Of a stretch of 64,000 nt of DNA, positions 1-6,976 are shown piece by piece. The first letter of the stretch is position 1. Each line of letters starts with the position of its first letter. The translations under genes were made by a program, and so were the position numbers. The notes under the pieces were generated by a model, which worked only from the letters and a program-made list of their open reading frames with translations, did no database searches and was not told the origin of the DNA. The DNA is from Mesorhizobium opportunistum WSM2075 (GTDB taxonomy: Bacteria; Pseudomonadota; Alphaproteobacteria; Rhizobiales; Rhizobiaceae): the NCBI RefSeq assembly GCF_000176035.2, contig NC_015675.1:3290001-3354000 (forward strand), written 5' to 3'.

Positions 1-815
1 CCAAGCTCGATATCGCCGTCTACTACGCGCTGGTCGGCGACTTCATGCTGCCGCATATTCTCGGCCGTCCGGTGTCGCTGGTGCGCTGCCCGACCGGCCT
101 GCCCAAGGACTGTTTCTTCCAGCGCCACGCCTTCACCGGCATGCCGCCTTCGGTGGCGACGTTCGAGGCGACCAATTCCGAGGGCGAGACCAAATCCTAC
201 CTCTCGGTCGAAGGCGCCAAGGGCTACCTCGCGCTGGCGCAGTTCGGCGTCGTCGAGTTCCACACCTGGGGCACGCATCGCGCCAACCTCGACAAGCCCG
301 ACCAGATCGTCTTCGACCTCGACCCGGGCGAGGGGATTTCATGGCGCGAGGTGGTCGAGGCCGCCGTCCACATCAAGGGCGAACTGGAGCGGCTGGGATT
401 GGTACCCTTCGCCAAGACGTCGGGCGGCAACGGCATCCACATCACGGTTCCGGTGACACGCAAGCAGAACTGGAAGAAGCTGCACCAGGCAACCAGCGCC
501 ATCTCAACCCATCTGGCGGCGACGGCGCCCGACACCTTCACCACCACCATGGGCAAGGAGAACCGCAAGAAGCGCATCTTCATCGACTACCACCGCAACG
601 CGCGCGGCCACACCTCGGCGGCCCCCTATTCGCTGCGCGCGCGCACCAACCTGCCTGCCTCGACGCCGGTGAGCTGGGGCGACCTGGAGGCGATCGATGC
701 GCCGCAGGATCTGAATTATTCCTCGCTGCCGGGGTTGTTGGAGACGTCGGGTGATCCCTGGGCGGAGATCGAGGAGTTCGCGCGGGATTTGCCGGTGTTC
801 CAGCCGGTAAGGTAG
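1..815 (+). CDS. ligD: LigD, NHEJ ligase/polymerase, C-terminal part
   Basis: Partial gene. The frame is open from base 3 through the left edge, so the Met codon at 45 is internal and about 271 C-terminal residues are visible. They match the LigD primase-polymerase domain: FDLDPG carries two metal-binding Asp (residues 91 and 93 counted from base 45), TSGGNGIHI is the nucleotide-binding loop, and IFIDY supplies the third Asp (181). LigD fills in and seals double-strand breaks with Ku, encoded 420 bases downstream on the same strand. The ligase domain would lie outside the window. The stop is TAG at 813-815. Family assignment is secure; overall domain order cannot be seen. Confidence 0.95.
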   Translation, partial: KLDIAVYYALVGDFMLPHILGRPVSLVRCPTGLPKDCFFQRHAFTGMPPSVATFEATNSEGETKSYLSVEGAKGYLALAQFGVVEFHTWGTHRANLDKPDQIVFDLDPGEGISWREVVEAAVHIKGELERLGLVPFAKTSGGNGIHITVPVTRKQNWKKLHQATSAISTHLAATAPDTFTTTMGKENRKKRIFIDYHRNARGHTSAAPYSLRARTNLPASTPVSWGDLEAIDAPQDLNYSSLPGLLETSGDPWAEIEEFARDLPVFQPVR

Positions 816-860
816 TGCTGCTAGCTAGGAGCGCAGGTCAGAAGCGTCGCGATCCTTCAC

Positions 861-1022
861 ACCCCCTCTGGCCTGCCGGCCATCTCCCCCGCAAGGAGGG
901 AGATCGGCAGCGTCGCCGGTAGTGCCAGTTTTTCAATGTTGGAGATTGGCGAAGGCATTCGCGACATCCAATCTCCCCCCTTGCGGGGGAGATGCCCCGC
1001 AGGGCAGAGGGGGGTGCTGTCC
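861..1022. repeat. Mosaic palindromic repeat, inverted pair
   Basis: Two inverted copies of a C-rich/G-rich intergenic element (861-913 and 968-1022) separated by about 55 bases. Each has short runs of C and G around the word gggagat and a cagggcagaggggg-type tail. The same words recur at 3285, 21309, 25031, 32393 and 42302. It resembles rhizobial intergenic mosaic elements (RIME type). Confidence 0.7.
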
Positions 1023-1060
1023 CTCCAGCAGAGCATGGTTTCGCCCAGTCCATCGACGGT

Positions 1061-1132
1061 TCCGACAATTTGAATTATTCTCTCCCCAACGACCTCAAAG
1101 ACGTCCCGGAAGATTTCGTCAGGGATTTGCCG
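1061..1132 (+). pseudogene. Possible remnant of a LigD C-terminal tail
   Basis: The plus frame reads DNLNYSLPNDLKDVPEDF then VRDLPV, resembling the last 30 residues of the LigD at 1-815 (DLNYSSLPGLL ... EFARDLPV). Shared nucleotide words include gaattattc and gggatttgccggt. There is no start codon context and no continuation, so it looks like a decayed duplicate of the ligD 3' end. The opposite strand is also open here (857-1171), so the call is tentative. Confidence 0.45.
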
Positions 1133-1233
1133 GTATCGTGTGGGGTCGGTGTAGGATTTCCACGGCGCCAACCGTCCTTCGGACGGAAAGCGCTGTAGTT
1201 CTTTGTCAGTGCATGGCCGCGTAGGAGTGTATC

Positions 1234-2139
1234 ATGGCGCCCAGGGCAAGTTGGAAGGGTTATCTCAAGCTCAGTCTGGTGAGCTGTCCGGTGCGGCTAT
1301 ATCCCGCCACCAGTGCCAGCGAACGCATCTCGTTCAACCAGCTGCACAAGAAGACTCACAACCGCATCAACATGAAGCCGGTCGATCCGGAACTCGGGCT
1401 CGTCGAGCGCTCGGACCTGGTCAAGGGTTACGAGTACGAGGACAAGCAGTACATCATCATCGATGACGCCGACCTCGACGCGGTCAGGATCGAATCCAAC
1501 CACACGATGAACATCGAGGCTTTTGTCGACGAGGACGAGGTCGATGTCATCTACCAGGATGCGCCCTATTATCTGGCGCCGGATGGCGCGATGGCGGAGG
1601 AAACCTTCGCGGTGCTGCGCGAAGCGATGCGCAAGTCCGGCAAGCTCGCCATCGCGCGGCTGGTTCTGTCCAGCCGCGAGCGGGTGGTGACGATCGGCGC
1701 GCGCGAGAACGGCATGTTCGTGTGCACCTTGAGGAACCCGAACGAAGTGCGCGGTACGGCTGAATATTTCGGCAATATCCCGGAGGGCAAGCCCGACCCG
1801 GAAATGCTCGAGCTCGCCGAAGCGCTGATCAAGCAGAAGGAAACCACCTTCGATCCGAAGAATTACGAGGACCGCTACGAGATCGCCCTGATGGGCATGA
1901 TCCGCGAGAAGCTCAAAGGGCACAAGCCGATCATCGCGGCAGCCCCCGAGCGTGGCAATGTCATCAACCTGATGGATGCGCTGAAGGCCAGCCTTTCGCA
2001 GTCGAAGCCGCCGGCCAAGTCGAAGAGCAAGGCCGATGAAGTCGCCAAGCCGGCCGCCAAGAAAGCGGCAGCGGGCGGTGCGGCCGAAAATCCGCTGAAG
2101 GCCAATCTGCTGAAGGCGGTCGGCAAGAGCAAGAAATGA
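1234..2139 (+). CDS. ku: Ku protein (prokaryotic NHEJ DNA-end binding)
   Basis: 301 residues, the usual size of bacterial Ku. Ku forms a homodimeric ring on broken DNA ends and recruits LigD. The core spans about residues 5-255, starting WKGYLKLSLVSCPVRLYPA and including the conserved segments RISFNQLHKKTHNRI and KQYIIIDDADLDAV. A Lys/Ala-rich tail from about 255 to the end is typical of the DNA-binding extension. AGGAG lies at 1223-1227 before the ATG. The stop overlaps the next start (ATGA), so the downstream TPR gene is probably translated with Ku. It follows ligD on the same strand. Confidence 0.96.
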   Translation: MAPRASWKGYLKLSLVSCPVRLYPATSASERISFNQLHKKTHNRINMKPVDPELGLVERSDLVKGYEYEDKQYIIIDDADLDAVRIESNHTMNIEAFVDEDEVDVIYQDAPYYLAPDGAMAEETFAVLREAMRKSGKLAIARLVLSSRERVVTIGARENGMFVCTLRNPNEVRGTAEYFGNIPEGKPDPEMLELAEALIKQKETTFDPKNYEDRYEIALMGMIREKLKGHKPIIAAAPERGNVINLMDALKASLSQSKPPAKSKSKADEVAKPAAKKAAAGGAAENPLKANLLKAVGKSKK

Positions 2140-3260
2140 CGGCACCCGCCGTTTCGGTTCCAGGCGCCGTCTTCGGCACCGTTGGCGCGCTGGCGGCGTT
2201 TCCGCTCCGGCTCGCCGCGCGCGAGGTCGAGCGCCAGCACGGCCAGCTCAGGCGCGGCATCACCCGGCGCACCACGCATGTCGTGTTTGGCCGTACACTT
2301 CTTGCCAAGGCCGGATTGACGAAAGGGGGCGATGCCGAGATCGAGCGCCGTGTCGCCGCCGAGCGCGTGGCTGGGCGAACGTTGATCAGCGAAAACGGCT
2401 TTCTGCGCCTGCTCGGGCTGATGACGGCACCGGAGGCGTCCTCGTTGTCCAGGCAATCGCTGATCGAGCAATCGCGGCTGTCAGGCGCCGATCTTCACCT
2501 GCTCTCGCTGTTCGATGCCTTCGAGCATGACGCGGAACCCTATTCCTTCCGCGACCTGATCCTGGCGCGCAAATATGCCGGGCTGGTGGCCGGCGGCGCG
2601 ACTTGGGGGGCGATCGCGCGCTCCGTGCACCGATCCGGTCCGGTCGCTTCGCTGACCGCCAAGTCGCTCAATGTCGGTTCACAGCACGGCCGACCCGACG
2701 CGATCTATCTCGAAGGCGGCCAGAGCGAACTCGACGGGCAGTTGCTGTTCGATCTCGGCGCTGCCGCCAGTGGCGACGACACGCTGGAGGAACTATTTTC
2801 CGAGGCCGAAATGGCGGAGGAGGGCGGCGACCATGACGGGGCCGCCATACTCTACCAGCGCTGCCTCGCCATCGACCCGAGCGACGCCATCGCCGCCTTC
2901 AACCGCGCCAACTGCCTGCGCGCCGGCGGCCACGCGGCGGAGGCCGCACACGACTACGCCCGGGCCATAAAACTCGACCCGGCCTTCGTCGAAGCCTGGT
3001 TCAACCTCGCCGGGCTGATGAGCGAGCAGGGCCGCGAGGCCTCGGCGCGAAGGCATTTGCAGAAGGCGATCGCGCTCGACAAGACTTATGCCGACCCGGT
3101 GTTCAACCTCGCCCGGCTGGAATTCGACGCCGGCAATCTGCTGGAGGCACGCCGGCTCTGGGTGCGCTATCTGGAGCTTGATGCGGTGTCGGAATGGGCT
3201 GGGGTGGCCGCCAAGGGCGTGCAGTTCGTGGATATGCAGCTGGCGCGGACGGCGGGATGA
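2136..3260 (+). CDS. BRCT-like / MerR-like / TPR protein coupled to Ku
   Basis: 374 residues; the ATG overlaps the ku stop by four bases. Three regions can be seen. Residues 8-95 look BRCT-like (RRTTHVVFGRTLL, then GRTLISENGFLRLLGL). Residues 125-200 resemble a MerR-like segment (YSFRDLILARKYAGLVAGG, followed by LYLEGGQ-type residues and LDGQLLFDL). Residues 225-345 hold about three TPRs (AAILYQRCLAIDPSDAIAAF and its repeats). The function is unknown. Coupling to Ku, and a BRCT-like domain typical of repair scaffolds, suggest an end-joining accessory or regulatory role. The TPR assignment is firm; the other two domain names are by eye. Confidence 0.85.
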   Translation: MTAPAVSVPGAVFGTVGALAAFPLRLAAREVERQHGQLRRGITRRTTHVVFGRTLLAKAGLTKGGDAEIERRVAAERVAGRTLISENGFLRLLGLMTAPEASSLSRQSLIEQSRLSGADLHLLSLFDAFEHDAEPYSFRDLILARKYAGLVAGGATWGAIARSVHRSGPVASLTAKSLNVGSQHGRPDAIYLEGGQSELDGQLLFDLGAAASGDDTLEELFSEAEMAEEGGDHDGAAILYQRCLAIDPSDAIAAFNRANCLRAGGHAAEAAHDYARAIKLDPAFVEAWFNLAGLMSEQGREASARRHLQKAIALDKTYADPVFNLARLEFDAGNLLEARRLWVRYLELDAVSEWAGVAAKGVQFVDMQLARTAG

Positions 3261-3284
3261 TCATGATTGGCGAAGGCCGCGATA

Positions 3285-3328
3285 ACAGCCGATCTCCCCC
3301 CGCAAGGGGGGAGATCGGCTGCGTCGCC
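3285..3328. repeat. Mosaic palindromic repeat copy
   Basis: A C-run/G-run palindrome flanked by the inverted words gccgatct and agatcggc. It is a short copy of the element at 861-1022, placed between the TPR gene and the hydrolase gene. Confidence 0.65.
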
Positions 3329-3348
3329 GTCGCGCTGGAACTCACCCC

Positions 3349-4032
3349 ATGACCACCTTCCTCTTCGACGGCCACGACACCGCCCCCGTCACCATTCTGC
3401 TGGCCCATGGCGCCGGCGCGTCGATGGATTCTCCTTCGATGACCGCCACCGCCAAGGCGCTCGCCACCGCTGGCTTGCAGGTCGCGCGCTTCGAGTTCCA
3501 CTATATGGCGGCCCGCCGCTACGGTCATCGCAAGCCACCGCCGCGCGCCGAGACGGTCAACCCGGAATACATCAAGGCGATCGCCGATCTTCGCGCCAGG
3601 GGTGTGACTGGGCCGCTGATCATCGGCGGCAAGTCGATGGGCGGGCGGGTCGCCTCGATGGTCGCCGACGAGATGTTCGCCAAGGGCGAGATCGTCGGGT
3701 TGGTTTGTCTCGGCTATCCCTTCCATCCGCCTGGCAAGCCCGAGCAGTTGCGGACAAAGCATCTCATCGGGCTGAAGACACCGACGCTGATCTTCCAGGG
3801 CACGCGCGACGAGTTCGGCACGCCGGACGAGGTGGCGGGCTATGGGCTTTCCGACAGCATCGAGGTCGTCTGGCTGGAGGATGGCGACCACGATCTGAAG
3901 CCGCGCAAGAGTGTTTCGGGACTTTCGACAGCCGATCATTTGAGGACGCTGGCGGAGACAGTGAGGGATTGGGAGGCGCGCGCATTGGCCAACCGAGCGG
4001 ATTTTCGTACAGGTAGAGATCAGAAGAGGTAA
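3349..4032 (+). CDS. Alpha/beta hydrolase, KANL3/Tex30-like
   Basis: 227 residues, close to the usual size of small alpha/beta hydrolases of the KANL3/Tex30 type. LAHGAGA (19-25) fits the oxyanion loop. GGKSMGG gives the nucleophile Ser96. GTRDEFG supplies Asp154 and DGDHDLKP supplies His181, so the triad is complete. No signal peptide, so probably cytoplasmic; substrate unknown. The last dozen residues run into the start of an AT-rich insert (4035-4463), so the C-terminus may have been altered when that segment arrived. The ATG at 3349 follows a mosaic repeat and has no strong ribosome site. Confidence 0.88.
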   Translation: MTTFLFDGHDTAPVTILLAHGAGASMDSPSMTATAKALATAGLQVARFEFHYMAARRYGHRKPPPRAETVNPEYIKAIADLRARGVTGPLIIGGKSMGGRVASMVADEMFAKGEIVGLVCLGYPFHPPGKPEQLRTKHLIGLKTPTLIFQGTRDEFGTPDEVAGYGLSDSIEVVWLEDGDHDLKPRKSVSGLSTADHLRTLAETVRDWEARALANRADFRTGRDQKR

Positions 4033-4034
4033 TT

Positions 4035-4463
4035 TTGCTCTACATAGTATATGGGAAAGGCAGGCTGCAAACAGGTAGCGCCTTCTTTGCAATGGCGTTG
4101 TTAATTTTATGTTGCGTCTTCCTTGCGGCGATGTCCTATTTAGACGTAAGTCATTTACTATTTATCGAATACGCATCATTCATTTTGTCACTTATATACA
4201 TTTATATTGTAATGAATAACTCAGAAGAATATAGGAATTATTTTTGGTTTATGTCTGACTCAAATCAGATAATTCGGTTCAAGCGGTTCTCTGTTGTGGT
4301 TTATTTTATCGGGGTATCATCGATATTTGTCATGTTCGACAAGTCATACGGAGTATTTGAATCTGCGGTATATTCGATAATTCTTCTTTTTGAAGCTCTA
4401 ATTTTCCCCGATGTTATTCTTTTTATGAAGGGTTCCCATCGACATCATTTAAATTCCCAATGA
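4035..4463 (+). CDS. AT-rich hypothetical membrane protein
   Basis: 142 residues from a TTG start preceded by AGAGG at 4025-4029. About four hydrophobic segments are visible: near 15-35 (FFAMALLILCCVFLAAM), 42-60 (LLFIEYASFILSLIYIYIV), 86-105 and 112-130. By hand count three full lines hold 59 G/C in 180 bases, about one third, against roughly two thirds in neighbours. The gene starts 3 bases after the hydrolase stop, and its TGA overlaps the ATG of exonuclease III. This fits recent acquisition. No family recognised; a small inner-membrane protein is the most that can be said. Confidence 0.7.
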   Translation: MLYIVYGKGRLQTGSAFFAMALLILCCVFLAAMSYLDVSHLLFIEYASFILSLIYIYIVMNNSEEYRNYFWFMSDSNQIIRFKRFSVVVYFIGVSSIFVMFDKSYGVFESAVYSIILLFEALIFPDVILFMKGSHRHHLNSQ

Positions 4464-5230
4464 AGATCGCTACCTTCAACATCAACAACATCAACAGCCG
4501 GCTCGAAAACCTGCTGGCGTGGCTGGCTGCCGCCAGACCCGATGTCGTCTGCCTGCAGGAATTGAAGGCGCGCGACATGCAGTTTCCGCGCACCGCGCTC
4601 GCCGATGCCGGCTATGGCGCTGTGTGGAAGGGCGAGCCGACCTGGAACGGTGTGGCCATCCTGGCGCGGGGCGCTGAGCCCATCCTGACCCGCGATGCTT
4701 TGCCGGGCGACGATGGGGACAAGCAGAGCCGCTACATCGAGGCGGCGGTGAACGGCATCGTCATTGCCTGCCTCTACGCGCCGAACGGCAATCCGCGGCC
4801 GGGGCCGAAATTTCAGTACAAACTCGCCTGGCACGAGCGGCTCAACGCACATGCCGAACAACTCATCGACACCGGCCTGCCTGTGGTGCTGGCCGGCGAC
4901 TACAACATCGTGCCCGAGCCGCGCGACATCTACGCCACCCGCTCCTATGACGACAATGCGCTGGTGCAGCCGGAGAGCCGGGCTGCCTTTGCCGCACTTC
5001 TCGAGCAAGGCTGGACCGACGCGCTGCGCAAGAAACACCCGAATGAGACGCTCTATACGTTCTGGGATTACCGGCGGAACCGCTGGCCGCGCGATGCGGG
5101 CCTGCGGCTGGATCACATCCTTTTGTCGAAGACACTGGCGCGCCGATTGAAAGGGGCCGGCATCGACCGCGACGTGCGCGGCCAAGACGGCGCCAGCGAT
5201 CATGCGCCGGTGTGGGTGGAGGTGAAGTGA
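4460..5230 (+). CDS. xth: Exodeoxyribonuclease III (AP endonuclease family)
   Basis: 256 residues, the normal length of ExoIII/XthA. It cleaves DNA at abasic sites and removes 3' blocking groups in base-excision repair. Catalytic residues of the EEP fold are all present: Asn7 region (TFNINNIN), Glu34 in LQELKA, Asp147/Asn149 in LAGDYNIV, Asp218 in LRLDHIL and Asp247-His248 in GASDHAPVW. The ATG overlaps the stop of the AT-rich gene, and no clear ribosome site of its own is visible, so translation may depend on upstream ribosomes. It is a repair gene a few kilobases from ligD/ku. Confidence 0.95.
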   Translation: MKIATFNINNINSRLENLLAWLAAARPDVVCLQELKARDMQFPRTALADAGYGAVWKGEPTWNGVAILARGAEPILTRDALPGDDGDKQSRYIEAAVNGIVIACLYAPNGNPRPGPKFQYKLAWHERLNAHAEQLIDTGLPVVLAGDYNIVPEPRDIYATRSYDDNALVQPESRAAFAALLEQGWTDALRKKHPNETLYTFWDYRRNRWPRDAGLRLDHILLSKTLARRLKGAGIDRDVRGQDGASDHAPVWVEVK

Positions 5231-5370
5231 AGCACGCGCCTTGCGGCATCACCACGCGGTCACCGCCGGCCCCATCTGTGCAGCGGCGGTATCGCAAGCT
5301 AGGTTGCGTATTCCTGCAGACTGGTTGTCCATGAACATCGACAGCGATCACCGACCGAAGCGTATCTGCC

Positions 5371-6564
5371 ATGCATGATTTCGGCCTCGTCGAAATCATG
5401 CTCTCGGCCGCCGCCATCATCGCGGTCGCGGCAAGCGTCGTCTGGCTGTTGCGGCGAGCGCGGTCCCGTCGCCGCACGGCTCGCCGGGCCGATCCGGCCA
5501 ACGATTATGCCGTGCGCGGCGATTGGGGGCGCAGCACCGGCACCGTCAACTACTCGTCCTTTGTCTATTTCGATGTCGACCGCGACGGCAAATATGGTGT
5601 GGGCGACCGGCCGATGGCCGGTATCATGGTGCGGCTGTTCGACGGGCAAGGCGGCTTTGTCGCTTCCGCCAGGACAAACAATGTTGGCTTTGCCAATTTT
5701 GCCATGTCGACATCTTCGGCCAATGCCGCGATCCGCTTACCCGGCGCCTACGGGTTCTCGGTTTCGGTGCCACCGGGATGGCGGTCGCCCAGTGCCAACG
5801 TGACGCAATCGCAGCGTTTCTGGCTGGAGCCGGGCTCGCCCACCGGTCTGGTGTCGCAGGACCTGCCGAGGCCGGTCGGCCTGGCGCCGCCGCGCAGCCT
5901 GGCCGGCAGGATGGCGGCGGACGGCACCGCGACACTGTCGGTGATGGCGAGCGGGCAAGAGCTGGAGAGGCGGGCGCTGGCGCCGGACACGGCCTTCCGG
6001 CTCGAGCTTGCCGACGAGGCCGACGCGGTGGTGATCGCCGGCGGCGGCCTCGACCGGCAGCTTGCGCTTTCGCCCTATCCGACCGATCTCGGGCTGATGT
6101 CGCCGCAAACGCTGCCTGGCAAGTCGGCGTTGCGCACGATCGGCTTCGACGACGTCACCGGGCGAGGCTTCCGCAAGATCCCATGCGGCCATGCCGGGCT
6201 GCAATGGCGCAACCTGAACGCCATGGCGCAGGACCACACCAAGGGCAGCGAAGGCTATGTCAACGGCAATGTCTCGGGCGACCACGTGGCTTATACCAGC
6301 AGTGGCTACCCGGCCGAGTTCTGGAGCGAGACGCCGTTCGGGTTCCACTCCGTGCTTTTGAGCGCTGCATGGCTAAAGTCGGAAGGGGAGATGGCGCTGA
6401 TCGAGTGTTGGCTGGGTGAGCAACTGGTGGCCAGCGATGCGCTGGCGCTATCGGCGCTTTCACCTCTGCACTACGCCCCGATGCTCAGAGAAATAACCCG
6501 TGTCCGTCTTTCAACGAGACATCATTGGCAGATGGTGCTGGACGATTTGGTGCTGACGCGCTGA
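5371..6564 (+). CDS. Membrane-anchored protein with SdrD-B/Cna-B-like domain
   Basis: 397 residues. A single hydrophobic helix at about 7-27 is followed by an Arg-rich stretch (LLRRARSRRRTARRA). At about 68-110 lies a segment resembling SdrD-B/Cna-B repeats: YFDVDRDGKYGVGDRPMAG then RLFDGQGGF and TNNVGFANF, where acidic residues in such domains bind calcium. The C-terminal 200 residues are not recognised; they contain IGFDDVTGRGF and a possible beta-sandwich. With an N-out or N-in single anchor it probably faces the periplasm. Its 3' end meets a minus-strand peptide gene at 6566. Function unknown. Confidence 0.75.
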   Translation: MHDFGLVEIMLSAAAIIAVAASVVWLLRRARSRRRTARRADPANDYAVRGDWGRSTGTVNYSSFVYFDVDRDGKYGVGDRPMAGIMVRLFDGQGGFVASARTNNVGFANFAMSTSSANAAIRLPGAYGFSVSVPPGWRSPSANVTQSQRFWLEPGSPTGLVSQDLPRPVGLAPPRSLAGRMAADGTATLSVMASGQELERRALAPDTAFRLELADEADAVVIAGGGLDRQLALSPYPTDLGLMSPQTLPGKSALRTIGFDDVTGRGFRKIPCGHAGLQWRNLNAMAQDHTKGSEGYVNGNVSGDHVAYTSSGYPAEFWSETPFGFHSVLLSAAWLKSEGEMALIECWLGEQLVASDALALSALSPLHYAPMLREITRVRLSTRHHWQMVLDDLVLTR

Positions 6565-6565
6565 A

Positions 6566-6667
6566 CTATTGCGGGTTCGAGGTCACGGCCGTGCCGTTGG
6601 TCCCGGCCGTGATCAGTTTCAAATTGCCCTTCTTGACCAGAGCAGGCCGTGCGTAGGTCTTCTTCAT
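6566..6667 (-). CDS. RiPP-like precursor peptide, copy 1
   Basis: 33 residues from ATG at 6667: MKKTYARPALVKKGNLKLIT, then AGTNGTAVTSNPQ. The first part matches the lasso-type leader pattern Y-x-x-P-x-L-x-x-x-G-x-L...T, with Thr next to last before a possible core. GGGGAG lies 8 bases before the ATG. A second copy lies upstream at 6718-6816 with 20 nearly identical leader residues. The tail has no Asp/Glu for a lasso isopeptide ring, so a classic lasso product is unlikely; it may be a related RiPP or a peptide with another role. No cyclase, protease or RRE gene is adjacent. Existence of the gene rests on duplication, start site and motif. Confidence 0.7.
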   Translation of the reverse strand: MKKTYARPALVKKGNLKLITAGTNGTAVTSNPQ

Positions 6668-6717
6668 GGTTCCGTCTCCCCAATATTTCGCCACAAAAAA
6701 TCAGATGCGTTCCGAAG

Positions 6718-6816
6718 TCACCGCCCGGAAACCACCACGCCGCCGTTGACCGAGGCGGTGATCAACTTCAAATTGCCTTTCTTGACCAGAGCAGGCCGCT
6801 CATAAATCTTCTTCAA
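6718..6816 (-). CDS. RiPP-like precursor peptide, copy 2 (TTG start)
   Basis: 32 residues: MKKIYERPALVKKGNLKLIT, then ASVNGGVVVSGR. The start is TTG at 6816-6814, chosen because GGAGAG sits 8 bases upstream, the same spacing as the ribosome site before copy 1, and because the next residues KK-x-Y-x-RPALVKKGNLKLITA align with copy 1. The leader is conserved while the last 12 residues differ, as expected for a precursor with a fixed leader and variable core. It is 50 bases upstream of copy 1 and likely co-transcribed with it. Confidence 0.68.
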   Translation of the reverse strand: MKKIYERPALVKKGNLKLITASVNGGVVVSGR

Positions 6817-6845
6817 GGCTTGTACTCTCCAGAATATTCCCTTTG

Positions 6846-6875
6846 GAAGTGTGCCACATCGCCGACTGGTGTCAA
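6846..6875 (-). promoter_or_regulatory. Possible promoter for the RiPP-like pair
   Basis: On the minus strand TTGACA (6875-6870) is followed after 16 bases by CACACT (6853-6848). The -35 box is perfect; the -10 box matches TATAAT at three of six positions. It lies about 35 bases upstream of the copy-2 start codon. Inferred from position only. Confidence 0.35.
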
Positions 6876-6976
6876 TCATGCTCGCCTGAAGGCCGCCGCC
6901 GCGGGGCTTTCCCGCCATTTTTGCGGTGCATTGATGTCGCTGATGATCTGGCTCGAAAGGACGGGCGGAGGGTGCG

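Noticed and set aside
1297..2145. Minus-strand frame over ku
   Set aside because: Ku motifs on the plus strand are clear; this frame has no recognisable protein features.
6566..6816. Calling the peptides true lasso-peptide precursors
   Set aside because: The tails have no Asp or Glu at ring positions and no biosynthesis genes are nearby; the leader pattern alone is not enough. They are called RiPP-like only.
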